In this document: positions 26,213 through 34,654 of the stretch, piece by piece
Layout of the letters: the number at the start of each line of letters is the position of its first letter
Position numbering within the stretch: the stretch's first letter is position 1
Assembly: GCA_016717855.1 (NCBI GenBank)
Contig: JADKEV010000001.1
Span: 124,001 to 188,000, forward strand
Origin: Betaproteobacteria bacterium
Lineage (GTDB): Bacteria; Pseudomonadota; Gammaproteobacteria; Burkholderiales; Casimicrobiaceae
Direction of reading: 5' to 3'
DNA: 64,000 nucleotides
The notes under the pieces: generated by a model
The model's input: the letters and a program-made list of their open reading frames with translations, nothing else
The model's database searches: none
What the model was told of the DNA's origin: nothing
Translations under genes and position numbers: made by a program

Positions 26213-27823
26213 TCAACTGGTCAAAGTCGGGGCGCTTACAGGGGCAGGCGATGACGCGGGCGCCCTGAACAGCGCCGGGTCCATCTGCATGAGGTTCGGC
26301 GAGACGGTCACCGGAAACGGAATCTGGTCCAGGACGTCGCGCTGCAGGTCCACGCCGGGCGCAATTTCCGTCATGATCAGGCCCGCCGGGCCGCGCATGA
26401 ACACCGCACGTTCGGTGATGTAGGTGATCGACTCCGCGCGGTTGCGCTTCGCCAGCGCATTGAACGTCAGCTGCTGCAGGCGGGTGACGAATTTGGAGAA
26501 CTTGCCCGGCTTGCGCACGACGACGCGCCCGTCCTCGATCACGACCTCGCCGCCCGCCGCCAGCACGCCGCAGAACACGAGGTGCCGCGCGTTCTGGGTG
26601 ATGTCGACGAAACCGCCGCAGCCGGGCATCATCTTGCCGAACCGGCTGACGTTCACGCTGCCGTCAGCGTCGATCTCCGCGAAGGACAGGATGGAGACGT
26701 CGATGCCGCCTCCGGTGTAGTAGTCGAACACATCGGGGATGTCGAGAATCGCATCGGGATTGGCCGCCACCCCGCCGGCTTCCGGCCAGCCGCCGAACGG
26801 CCCCTGCTCGATCGAAAAGCGGTACGTGTCGGCAGTCGCGCCTTCGCCCTGCGCCGCCACGCTGATGTCGTACATGGGCAGGCCGGCGCCCAGGTTGACG
26901 ACCGCGCCATCGGGCACCGCCCGCAGCGCGCGCCGCGCGATGACCGTGCGCGGCGTGACCTCCAGCGCCACGCGGCGGGCCGGCGCGCGACGCTCGCCGG
27001 TGAAGCTCCATTCCGGCGCGTGCGTCGCCGCAACCATGTCCGATCCACCAGGCATCGCGCTCAACTCGGCGCGAATGATCCCCGTCACGACATGGCCCGG
27101 TATGACGACCTTGCGCGGGTCGAGGCTGCCGGCGGCCACGATGGCGTCGACTTCAACGAACACTTGTCCGCCGGCGTTCTTCGCCGCGAGCGCCGTGTGC
27201 AGCGCGCCGAGCGTGAACGCATGGTTCTCGAACGAAACATTGCCGCGCTCATCGGCCAGCGAGGCCCGGATGATGGCGACGTCGATGCGCGGCGTCGGAT
27301 AGTAGAGTTGCTCCTGCCCGCGAAACGTCACATTCTCCGCAAGGTCGCTCGTCGTGCGCGCATTGAGCCGACCGCCGCCATGCCGGGGATCGACGAACGT
27401 CTCGAGGCCCGTCGCGGTGAGCATGCCCTCTTCGCGCCGGGCCGCGGCGCGAAAGAGCCCGACCAGCGTGCCCATTGGAATGTTGTACGCCTCGAGCTGG
27501 TCCGCATGGACCGCCGCGTTCAGCTCATGGCCGGGCGCCCGGCTGAAGCTGCCGCCGACGACGCGCCGCAGCAGCCCCGCATGGGCGAAGCGGTTCAGGC
27601 CGGTGCCGGGTACCCCGGCAGTGCCGCGCGTGGCTTCGATCATCATCGGGTAGTACAGGGTCATGCCCCCAGGAGAACCGGTGTCGAGGAAGCGGCGCTC
27701 GATCGCCGCGAGTATGGTCTCGGGGGCCATCCGGAAATTGTTGCCCGGAACGGCCACGCCTGCGCCGGCGGGAATCCGTTGCGCCGCTTCGGCGGCCGAC
27801 ATCACCACGGGACGATTGCTCAT
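26213..27823 (-). CDS. family I CoA-transferase (acetate/propionate or 3-oxoacid type, fused subunits)
   Basis: 536 residues, the size of single-chain family I CoA-transferases. The N-terminal half has AGAGVAVPGNNFRMAPETIL; the C-terminal half has VVNLGAGLPM and the catalytic-Glu segment RFSIEQGPFGGWP. The protein later has MMPGCGGFVDI and VFCGVLAAGG. It should activate a carboxylic acid by transfer of CoA from acyl-CoA donors. The ATG has GGAG about 10 bases upstream. It lies between the Bug receptor and the enoyl-CoA hydratase in the LacI-facing operon. Confidence 0.9.
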   Translation of the reverse strand: MSNRPVVMSAAEAAQRIPAGAGVAVPGNNFRMAPETILAAIERRFLDTGSPGGMTLYYPMMIEATRGTAGVPGTGLNRFAHAGLLRRVVGGSFSRAPGHELNAAVHADQLEAYNIPMGTLVGLFRAAARREEGMLTATGLETFVDPRHGGGRLNARTTSDLAENVTFRGQEQLYYPTPRIDVAIIRASLADERGNVSFENHAFTLGALHTALAAKNAGGQVFVEVDAIVAAGSLDPRKVVIPGHVVTGIIRAELSAMPGGSDMVAATHAPEWSFTGERRAPARRVALEVTPRTVIARRALRAVPDGAVVNLGAGLPMYDISVAAQGEGATADTYRFSIEQGPFGGWPEAGGVAANPDAILDIPDVFDYYTGGGIDVSILSFAEIDADGSVNVSRFGKMMPGCGGFVDITQNARHLVFCGVLAAGGEVVIEDGRVVVRKPGKFSKFVTRLQQLTFNALAKRNRAESITYITERAVFMRGPAGLIMTEIAPGVDLQRDVLDQIPFPVTVSPNLMQMDPALFRAPASSPAPVSAPTLTS

Positions 27824-27875
27824 GCTGCGGGTACTCCATTGTCGTCGCGCTGGCGCGCGGAGGTTTCGGGGTTCT

Positions 27876-28679
27876 TCATGCCTGATCGGTGCCGGAACGG
27901 GACGAGCGCGCGAAGAACGCCTTGCGCGCATCGATCTGCGCCTGGAGTTCGCGTTCCCCCTCGGGAATGAGGTCGTACAGGTCCCAGGCTGCCGGCGGGT
28001 CGATCAGCGGATGGTCGAGCGAGCGCATCGCGATTTCCTTGGCCAGGCGCACCGCTTCCGGCCGGTTCTCCGCGATCACGCGCGCCATCCTGGTGGCTTC
28101 CGCCATCAGTTCGCCTTGCGGCACGACGCGGTTCACAAGGCCCACGCGGTGGGCCTCCTGGGCGCTCATCCGTTCGCCGGAAAGGAGCATCCACATCGCG
28201 ATCTTCAACGGGACCTGCCGCGCGATGCGCAGCGTGCCGCCCGAGCCCGGGATCGTCCCTGCATTGCGCACCTCGGGCAGGCCGAAGGTCGCGGTCTCGG
28301 CCGCCACCACGATGTCGCAGGCGAGCGCCAGTTCCAGGCCGCCGCCCAGGCAATAGCCGTTGACCGCGGCAATGATCGGCTTGGGGATGAGAGTCCGCAC
28401 GATGCCGCCCAGTTGCTGCGGAAACGAATGCTCGCCGCGGCCGTACGAGTAGCCTGGATTCTGCAGCCGGTACTTGAGATCCGCGCCGGCGGAAAAGGCT
28501 TTGTCCCCGGCCCCGGTCAGAATTGCCACGAGCAGACCGTCGTCGGCCGCGAAGTCCTGCCACACCCGCGCCATCGCCGCGCTGGTCGGCGGATCGATCG
28601 CGTTCATCGCCTGCGGCCGGTTGATCGTCACGTACGCAAGCGGGGCTTCCTTACGATAGAGAATGTTCTCGTGATCCAT
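27876..28679 (-). CDS. enoyl-CoA hydratase/isomerase
   Basis: A crotonase-fold protein of 267 residues. Oxyanion-hole segments are AFSAGADLKY and NGYCLGGGLELALACDI. Both acid residues used by hydratases are present, Glu in GGGLELA and Glu in LPEVRNAGTIPGSGGT. It therefore looks like a working hydratase that would add water to a 2-enoyl-CoA. The ATG lies 14 bases after the aldolase stop. Confidence 0.92.
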   Translation of the reverse strand: MDHENILYRKEAPLAYVTINRPQAMNAIDPPTSAAMARVWQDFAADDGLLVAILTGAGDKAFSAGADLKYRLQNPGYSYGRGEHSFPQQLGGIVRTLIPKPIIAAVNGYCLGGGLELALACDIVVAAETATFGLPEVRNAGTIPGSGGTLRIARQVPLKIAMWMLLSGERMSAQEAHRVGLVNRVVPQGELMAEATRMARVIAENRPEAVRLAKEIAMRSLDHPLIDPPAAWDLYDLIPEGERELQAQIDARKAFFARSSRSGTDQA

Positions 28680-28692
28680 GGCGTTCAGGCGG

Positions 28693-29685
28693 TCATGGCG
28701 TGACGACAGCGGGACGCACGGCGACGGCTGGCTGCGGAGCACGCCCGTGCGCCAATCCTGCGGGAAGAAAGCGTGGATTGCCCAGATCATGTTCCGCAAA
28801 GACGCGGTCGATGTCGGCCCGGTCCTCGCCGGCGAGCGTCGGGAACGGCGCACGCACGGTCATGTCCGGAATGACGCCCTGGCGCATGAGCACGTATTTC
28901 ATGCGCACGCGATAGTCGCGGAACGGGCTGCGCCAGCAGATCCTGGCCAGCGGCCCCAGCTTGTGCCAGATCTCGTAGGCCTCGGTGATCTCGCCGGCTG
29001 CCGCCAGTGCCTGCATGCGCACCAGCTCGGCCGTCGCGGTGGCGGCGAATCCGACCAGCGCGCCGTCGCAGCCCATCAGCATGGCTTCGAGGATGAACGT
29101 GTCGCTGCCCGTCAGGATGCCGATCTTCCGCGGCGCCGCGATGGCTTCGGTCAGATTGGAGATCGTCTGGTCCATGTCGAACGACGCATCCTTGATCGAA
29201 ACGACCTGCGGAATGCGCGAGAGCGCGGTGATGGCGCCCTTGGGATAGTTGGCGAAATTGGTCTGGAATGCGAGCAGCGGAACGTCGACCGCTTCCGCGA
29301 CCGCGCGGTGGTAGTCCTCGATCATGGCGATGGAAACCGCGCCCATGAAGGCGGGAACCGGCGGGAAGACCACGATCGCGTCCGCGCCGGCATCGACCAG
29401 CCGCGGCGCCAGCTCCCGCGCCGCCGCAGTGTGGGTGACATAGAGTCCGGACACCTGCGGACAGTCGCCGCCGAGGACGGCCTTGCACCGGCGCAGGACC
29501 TCGAGCTGTTCGCCGATTTCGAGGGAGCTCACCTCGCTCACCGCCATGTTCATGGCGATGGCTCGCGGCCTGCCCCTGGCGACCTGTGCGATGTAGCGCT
29601 CCAGCGTCGTCCAGTCGATCGCGCTGTCTTTCTTGAACGGCAGTATGGCCGCGGCAATGATTCCGGAGGCGAGGTCGTGTGCCAT
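28693..29685 (-). CDS. dihydrodipicolinate synthase-family aldolase/lyase
   Basis: 330 residues in the DapA/NanA TIM-barrel family. The Schiff-base Lys is in VVSIKDAS (about residue 169), and a Tyr-Pro segment NFANYPKG matches the YNxP region. PFKKDSAIDW replaces the usual N-terminal PF-DG-VD segment. It is unlikely to be the biosynthetic DapA, since it opens a catabolic operon. Members cleave or make 2-oxo acids with pyruvate. GGAG lies 4 bases before the ATG. It is the first gene of the operon, facing the LacI gene and the palindromic operator. Confidence 0.88.
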   Translation of the reverse strand: MAHDLASGIIAAAILPFKKDSAIDWTTLERYIAQVARGRPRAIAMNMAVSEVSSLEIGEQLEVLRRCKAVLGGDCPQVSGLYVTHTAAARELAPRLVDAGADAIVVFPPVPAFMGAVSIAMIEDYHRAVAEAVDVPLLAFQTNFANYPKGAITALSRIPQVVSIKDASFDMDQTISNLTEAIAAPRKIGILTGSDTFILEAMLMGCDGALVGFAATATAELVRMQALAAAGEITEAYEIWHKLGPLARICWRSPFRDYRVRMKYVLMRQGVIPDMTVRAPFPTLAGEDRADIDRVFAEHDLGNPRFLPAGLAHGRAPQPAVAVRPAVVTP

Positions 29686-29767
29686 GTGGCTCCAGTGGTC
29701 TTGTCGAAGTGGCCCGGCGGCGCAACCGCGCCCGGCCGGAACGTTGTCCCGGGCAAGATTTCGCCAG

Positions 29768-29789
29768 AAAAAGACAACGTTGCCTTTTT
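29768..29789. promoter_or_regulatory. palindromic LacI-type operator
   Basis: A 22-bp near-perfect palindrome: AAAAAG, one base, CAACGTTG, one base, CTTTTT; only one symmetric pair does not match. The central CG of CAACGTTG is typical of LacI/GalR-family operators. It lies between the divergent aldolase operon (start 29685) and the lacI-type gene and is AT-rich against its surroundings. Confidence 0.85.
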
Positions 29790-29849
29790 AGCACGCGACC
29801 GGGTCGCCGTCAACAGCTTTCGTGGTATCGTCGGGACAGATCGAAGGCC

Positions 29850-30983
29850 ATGCCGCACGCGGCGCGACGCCACACTCCTTACTATTTGTCCCTCTGCGCG
29901 GTGACCAAGAAAAAGTCCATCCGACCCCCAACGCTGAACGATGTCGCCCGCGAGGCGGATGTCTCGCTGGCGACCGCGGCGCGCGTGCTCAGGGGAGACG
30001 ACTATCCCGTCACCGCCGACAGGACGGAACGGGTGCTGAAGGCGGCGCAGAAGCTGCACTACGTGCCAAACCTCCTTGCGCGGGTGCTCAAGGGCGGATC
30101 GCACCGGTCCATCGGCCTTGTCGTCGGCGACATGAGCGATCCCTACTTCGGCGAGATCGCGCAGGCGGTTTCGGTGACCGCGCAGAGCCGGTCCCTGGTG
30201 GCCATGGTCGCGAACATGCATCGCGATCCGGAACTCGAGATCATGATGTGCCGTGAGCTTCTGGAGCACCGCGTGAACGGCGTGATACTGGCCGGCGGCG
30301 GGTTCGACCAGGTCACGCACAACGAGACGCTGGCCAATCTCGTCCGGCGGCTGCAGCGGATGAATATCGTGGTCGTGGCGCTCACCGAGCGCAACCTGCC
30401 GGTCCCCTGCTTCAGCGCGGACAACGAGCAGGCCGGCCGCATGGCGGCGGAGCAGTTTCTCGCGAGCGGCCACTCTGCAGTGGGGATCATCGTCGGTCCC
30501 GCGACCAGCGAAGTCACGCGCAAGAGAGTCGAGGGGAGCCGCGCCGCATTCGCGCTCGCCGGCGTGATTCCGCGAGTGGTGTACACCGACTTCAGCGACA
30601 CCGCCGGTGAAGATGCCCTGGACGCGCTGGTCAAGGCCGAGCCGCGCATCACCGGCATCATCGCCAGCGGCGACAACGTCGGCGTCGGGGTCGAGGGCCG
30701 GCTGCGGGCGATCGGACGGCGCGTGCCGGACGACGTCTCCGTGATTTCGATCGGCCACACCTACTTCGGCCGGCTCGCCTACCCAAAGCTGACGGCGGTC
30801 GACGTGCGGCTGGCGGAATGCAGCGCCGCCGCCGTCAACTACATCGCGGACACGCTGGATGGACTCAAGCCGGTGTCGCCCATGCTCGCGGCGGTCTCGC
30901 TGGTGGAGGGACAGTCACTACGCCGGGTCCGCGATCAGCCGCCGACGATTCGCGTCAGCCGACGCTCCCGCGCCACATCCTGA
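29850..30983 (+). CDS. LacI/GalR-family transcriptional regulator
   Basis: 377 residues from the ATG at 29850, or 360 from a GTG at 29901; neither has a strong ribosome site, so the start is uncertain. The DNA-binding helices are PTLNDVAREADVSLATAARVL, followed by a hinge with YVPNLLARVL. The effector domain has IGLVVGDMSDPYFGEIAQAV, FSADNEQAGRMAAEQFL and DDVSVISIGH. It probably represses the divergent eight-gene operon by binding the palindrome at 29768-29789. The inducer is likely the imported acid or its CoA ester (inference). Confidence 0.93.
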   Translation: MPHAARRHTPYYLSLCAVTKKKSIRPPTLNDVAREADVSLATAARVLRGDDYPVTADRTERVLKAAQKLHYVPNLLARVLKGGSHRSIGLVVGDMSDPYFGEIAQAVSVTAQSRSLVAMVANMHRDPELEIMMCRELLEHRVNGVILAGGGFDQVTHNETLANLVRRLQRMNIVVVALTERNLPVPCFSADNEQAGRMAAEQFLASGHSAVGIIVGPATSEVTRKRVEGSRAAFALAGVIPRVVYTDFSDTAGEDALDALVKAEPRITGIIASGDNVGVGVEGRLRAIGRRVPDDVSVISIGHTYFGRLAYPKLTAVDVRLAECSAAAVNYIADTLDGLKPVSPMLAAVSLVEGQSLRRVRDQPPTIRVSRRSRATS

Positions 30984-30995
30984 CGAGACTCCGGC

Positions 30996-31892
30996 TCAAC
31001 CCCGCTTCAGATAAACCTTCACGAAGCTGCTCTTCAGCGCTTCGCCCTTCGCCGGCAACTGCTCGGTGCGCGGGTCCTTCGCCGCTTCGACCAGGCCGTC
31101 GAGGTTCTTCCGGATGGCCTGGATCTCGGCGTCGTTCTCTTCCGCCTCGACAGCCTTCAGCTTTTCGCTGACTTGCGGATAAAGCGCCGCGAGTTTGCCC
31201 TGATCCCTGGCATTGGCCGCATCGAGCATGAGTTCCATCGCGTCGTGGAAATCCACCAGGGCGACCGCCAGCAGCGAGAACCCGTTGCGCTTGAACATGT
31301 CCTGAAACACCGGACGCACGTGTTCGAGGTCCAGATGCGCCTGCTGCAGGTCGCCGGTGCGAACAAGGGCACCCACCCCCGAGAGCATGCCAGCCACGCG
31401 CACCAGGTCCGCGGTCAGCTGGCCGTCGCCCTTGAGTGCGTGCGGGCGATAGACAAAGTACTTGTCCTGGAATTTCTTGTATGCGGAAAGCAGGCTTTCG
31501 TAGTTGGCGACGGCCTTTTCGCGCTCGTTCTTTCCGGTCAGAAATAAGGTCTGCTTGTAGTAGTTGTTCATCGCGTTGAAGTCCTCAATGAACAGCTTGC
31601 GCGTAAAAAAACCGCTCGCGTAGCTGCCACCGACGGCGACTGCGATCAGCAGCAACCATGCGGCGGCCAGCACGGCCTTTCCCGGGCGCGTCGCCGCGCC
31701 GTGACCCGTGTCGATGCCCAGGACCCGGTAGAGCGGACAGAACCTGATCGCCGCGGTGACAACCAGTACGGTGCCTGCCAGATAAGCGACGATCTGCCAC
31801 GCCCCGGCAAGCCAGAAGTAGGCCAGTTCGACGAGGGCAATGCCAAGGACAGCCCGGACGATCCGGTCCAGCGTATTCATGTTTTGCATCAT
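30996..31892 (-). CDS. membrane protein: DUF2892-like N-terminus with a helical extracytoplasmic domain
   Basis: 298 residues. NTLDRIVRAVLGIALVELAYF and AYLAGTVLVVTAAIRFCPLYRVLGI match the two-helix DUF2892/YgaP-type membrane unit, with its conserved CPLY. A third membrane segment, AVLAAAWLLLIAVAVGG, follows at about residues 77-95. The remaining 200 residues are soluble and helix-rich (KQTLFLTGKNEREKA and VEAEENDAEIQAIRK), without heme or metal motifs. The function is unknown. It is convergent with the LacI gene. Start chosen at 31892 (GGGAAAACC upstream). Confidence 0.7.
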   Translation of the reverse strand: MMQNMNTLDRIVRAVLGIALVELAYFWLAGAWQIVAYLAGTVLVVTAAIRFCPLYRVLGIDTGHGAATRPGKAVLAAAWLLLIAVAVGGSYASGFFTRKLFIEDFNAMNNYYKQTLFLTGKNEREKAVANYESLLSAYKKFQDKYFVYRPHALKGDGQLTADLVRVAGMLSGVGALVRTGDLQQAHLDLEHVRPVFQDMFKRNGFSLLAVALVDFHDAMELMLDAANARDQGKLAALYPQVSEKLKAVEAEENDAEIQAIRKNLDGLVEAAKDPRTEQLPAKGEALKSSFVKVYLKRG

Positions 31893-32046
31893 GGTTTTCC
31901 CGAAAGTGACTACCGCGGCGAACTTGTTCACTCGCAATGGTGTCATTCTCCGAGATGCGAAAACTCCCGCATTGATGCAAGTCATGCGGGCCGTATCGCG
32001 GCCAGCGTGGCACGCCGACGATGGCCAATCCGGCCCGTGGCGCTGA

Positions 32047-32538
32047 CTAGCCCCGCATCGCCGGCAAATGCGACAGCGTCAGCGCCGTGCTCTCCTTGAC
32101 CTTCTCCAGCACGAAGCTCGACTGCACGTTGGCCACGACCGGCAGCGCGAGCAGCTTTTCCATCACAAAGCGGGAGTAGTGGTCCAGGTCCTGGGTGATG
32201 ACCTTGAGCAGGTAATCCCAGTGCCCGGTCAGCGCGTAGCAGGTCAGCACCTCGGGCCACGCCAGCACCGCTTCGCGGAATGCCGCCCGCGCCTCCGGCG
32301 CCTTCTTGTCCAGCATCACTTCGCAGTAGGCGATCAGACCCAGGCCGACCTTCGCCGGGTCGACCAGCCCGACGTATTGCGAGATGACGCCCGACTCCTC
32401 GAGGCGCGAAAGCCGGCGCAGACACGGAGACGGCGACAAGGCCACGTGCCCGGCGAGTTCGACGTTGGAGATCCGTCCGTCGCGCTGAATGATTTCCAGT
32501 ATCCGGCAATCCGCCCGATCCAATTCATATTCCGGCAT
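32047..32538 (-). CDS. Lrp/AsnC-family transcriptional regulator
   Basis: 163 residues. The N-terminal helix-turn-helix reads LDRADCRILEIIQRDGRISNVELAGHVALSPSPCLRRL. The RAM effector domain follows with YCEVMLDKK, VLTCYALTGHWDYLLKV and a FVLEKVKEST end. It is divergent from hppD and a likely regulator of tyrosine/phenylalanine catabolism. The intergenic region holds two near-identical 12-base repeats 40 bases apart. Confidence 0.93.
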   Translation of the reverse strand: MPEYELDRADCRILEIIQRDGRISNVELAGHVALSPSPCLRRLSRLEESGVISQYVGLVDPAKVGLGLIAYCEVMLDKKAPEARAAFREAVLAWPEVLTCYALTGHWDYLLKVITQDLDHYSRFVMEKLLALPVVANVQSSFVLEKVKESTALTLSHLPAMRG

Positions 32539-32554
32539 TTTAGTTTCCAGTAAT

Positions 32555-32606
32555 CAGGAACAATTGGCCGATTATCGCTGATTTATCAATATTCCAGCAA
32601 CAATTG
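32555..32606. promoter_or_regulatory. paired Lrp-type operator sites before hppD
   Basis: CAGGAACAATTG (32555-32566) and CAGCAACAATTG (32595-32606) are direct repeats 40 bases apart, about four helical turns, between the Lrp-type gene and hppD. The same-face spacing suits a multimeric Lrp/AsnC protein. A TACAAT hexamer at 32621-32626 may be the hppD -10 box. Confidence 0.65.
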
Positions 32607-32667
32607 ACGAGTAATTTCTGTACAATACGCACTTTTCCGCCGCAGACAAATCTTCCGGAGACCCGCG

Positions 32668-33756
32668 ATGACCCAACCGAATCTCCCCACGCCCGGCTCT
32701 CTGTGGGACAACCCGCTGGGCACCAACGGCTTCGAGTTTATCGAGTATGCGGCGCCCGACCCGGCCGCGCTGGGCGCACTGTTCGAGTCCATGGGCTTTG
32801 TCGCCGTCGCCCGGCATCGATCCAAAGAGGTGCTGCTGTACAGGCAGGGCGACATCAATTTTATAGTCAACGCCGAGCCGGATTCGTTCGCCCAAAGTTT
32901 TGCCCGGGTACACGGGCCCTGCATTTGCGCCATCGCCTTCCGGGTCGCGGATGCCGCCGTCGCCTACCGGCGCGCGGTGGAACTTGGCGCCTGGGGGGTG
33001 CCGGCGCAGACCGGCCCGATGGAACTCAACATTCCCGCGATCAAGGGCATCGGCGACTCGCTGATCTACCTGGTCGACCGCTACAAGGGCAACGGGACCG
33101 GCATTTCTATTTACGACATCGACTTCGTGCCCATCCCTGGCGTGGACCAGAACCCGGCCGGCGCCGGGCTGACCGACATCGACCACCTGACGCACAACGT
33201 GTACCGCGGGCGGATGGACGAGTGGTCCGACTTCTATGCCCGGCTGTTCAATTTCCGCGAAATCCGCTACTTCGACATCGAGGGCAAGCTCACCGGCCTG
33301 AAGTCGAAGGCGATGACCAGCCCCTGCGGCAAGATCCGGATCCCGATCAACGAATCGTCCGACGACAAGTCGCAGATCCAGGAGTACCTGTCGGCATATC
33401 ACGGCGAGGGCATCCAGCATGTGGCGCTGGGTACCGGCGACATCTACGCGACGGTGGAGACCTTGCGCGGGCGCGGCGTGAAATTCCAGGACACGCTCGA
33501 CACCTACTACGACGCGCTCCCCGCACGGCTTCCCGGGCACCAGGAAGACACCGAACGCCTGCGGCGCAACCACATCCTGCTCGACGGCGCGCCCGCGGAC
33601 AACGAAATGCTGCTGCAGATCTTCACGACCACGGTCATCGGCCCGATCTTTTTCGAGATCATCCAGCGCAAGGGCAACCAGGGCTTCGGCGAGGGCAATT
33701 TCCGGGCGCTGTTCGAATCGATCGAGCAGGACCAGATCCGGCGTGGGGTGATCTGA
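32668..33756 (+). CDS. hpd: 4-hydroxyphenylpyruvate dioxygenase
   Basis: Converts 4-hydroxyphenylpyruvate to homogentisate with O2 and Fe(II). The 362-residue length is standard for the bacterial enzyme. Iron ligands are in DHLTHNVYRGRM (His about 173), GIQHVALGTGDI (second His) and FFEIIQRKG (Glu), and the C-terminal GFGEGNFRALFESIE is characteristic. GGAG lies about 9 bases before the ATG. It stands alone, facing the Lrp-type gene; no homogentisate dioxygenase gene is in the window. Confidence 0.97.
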   Translation: MTQPNLPTPGSLWDNPLGTNGFEFIEYAAPDPAALGALFESMGFVAVARHRSKEVLLYRQGDINFIVNAEPDSFAQSFARVHGPCICAIAFRVADAAVAYRRAVELGAWGVPAQTGPMELNIPAIKGIGDSLIYLVDRYKGNGTGISIYDIDFVPIPGVDQNPAGAGLTDIDHLTHNVYRGRMDEWSDFYARLFNFREIRYFDIEGKLTGLKSKAMTSPCGKIRIPINESSDDKSQIQEYLSAYHGEGIQHVALGTGDIYATVETLRGRGVKFQDTLDTYYDALPARLPGHQEDTERLRRNHILLDGAPADNEMLLQIFTTTVIGPIFFEIIQRKGNQGFGEGNFRALFESIEQDQIRRGVI

Positions 33757-33818
33757 GTTACCGGCGGGTCCGGAACGCAGGACGCCATCGGTTCCACGGC
33801 GATACGCGATAATGCGTC

Positions 33819-34637
33819 GTGCCGCAATCGCCCCTCACCTCGACTCCGCTAGTTGCAGCCCGCGTCGCCGACCTGCTCGGTGCCCTGTCGCCGCGCTACC
33901 GGATCGAGGTCCATCCGACCCTCGACTCCACCAGCACCGAACTCAAGCGCCGCGCCGCGGCAGGCGCCGCCGGCGCGATCGACGGCCTGGTGATCGCGGC
34001 CGAGACGCAATCCGCCGGTCGCGGGCGGCATGGCCGCGCGTGGGTGGACCAGCCGGGCGGCAGTTTGCTGTTCTCGCTGGGCTGGCATGCCCCGGTCGCG
34101 GCGACCGGCCTCGCGGGATTGAGTCTCGCCGTGGGGGTCGCGGTCTGCGCGGCGCTGGAGCGGCAGGGCATCGCGCGCGTGCAGCTCAAGTGGCCCAACG
34201 ACCTGCTCCACCGCCATTGCAAGCTGGGCGGGATCCTGGTCGAAACGCTCAATCCGGCAGCGGTCGCGGTCGACGTGATCATCGGCGTCGGCATCAATGT
34301 GCATCTGGACGAGGCCGTGCGCGATGCGGTGTCCGCACCGGTCATCGATCTGGCAGCGGCGGGATGGGCCGGCGAGCGCAACGCGCTGCTCGCGGCAATC
34401 CTGCAGGAACTCGCCCCCGCGCTGGAGCGTTTCGCGCGGGAGGGATTTCATCCGTTCCGCGCCGGGTGGCTCGCGCGCCATGCGTTGCAGCAGCGCAATG
34501 TCACCATCTGGAGTTCAGGGCACGAGATCGCCGCGGGCAAGGCCATCGACATCGACGACGACGGCGCACTGCTGCTGCAGACGCCGAGCGGGGTCAGGCG
34601 GTTTCTGTCGGGGGAACTGACGCTGCGGCCCGAATAG
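33819..34637 (+). CDS. birA: biotin--[acetyl-CoA-carboxylase] ligase, monofunctional
   Basis: Activates biotin as biotinyl-AMP and attaches it to the biotin carrier protein. 272 residues from a GTG. The adenylate-binding loop is SAGRGRHGRAW, with KWPNDLL and KLGGILVE following. No N-terminal helix-turn-helix is present, so it cannot act as a repressor like the E. coli protein. It is followed tail-to-tail by coaX, with an 17-base gap between the two stops; this birA-coaX neighbourhood is common in betaproteobacteria, although usually on one strand. Confidence 0.95.
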   Translation: MPQSPLTSTPLVAARVADLLGALSPRYRIEVHPTLDSTSTELKRRAAAGAAGAIDGLVIAAETQSAGRGRHGRAWVDQPGGSLLFSLGWHAPVAATGLAGLSLAVGVAVCAALERQGIARVQLKWPNDLLHRHCKLGGILVETLNPAAVAVDVIIGVGINVHLDEAVRDAVSAPVIDLAAAGWAGERNALLAAILQELAPALERFAREGFHPFRAGWLARHALQQRNVTIWSSGHEIAAGKAIDIDDDGALLLQTPSGVRRFLSGELTLRPE

Positions 34638-34654
34638 CCGTGGCGTCGGGAAGA

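Noticed and set aside
28693..29685. Assignment as biosynthetic dihydrodipicolinate synthase (dapA)
   Set aside because: It heads a catabolic, LacI-facing operon and differs at the N-terminal active-site segments.
31970..31990. TTGATGCAAGTCAT as an FNR site before the DUF2892-like gene
   Set aside because: Only one half matches well and the position is far from a clear start.
32604..32626. TTGACG and TACAAT as a sigma-70 promoter for hpd
   Set aside because: The spacing is only 11 bases; TACAAT may be a -10 box but TTGACG cannot be its -35.
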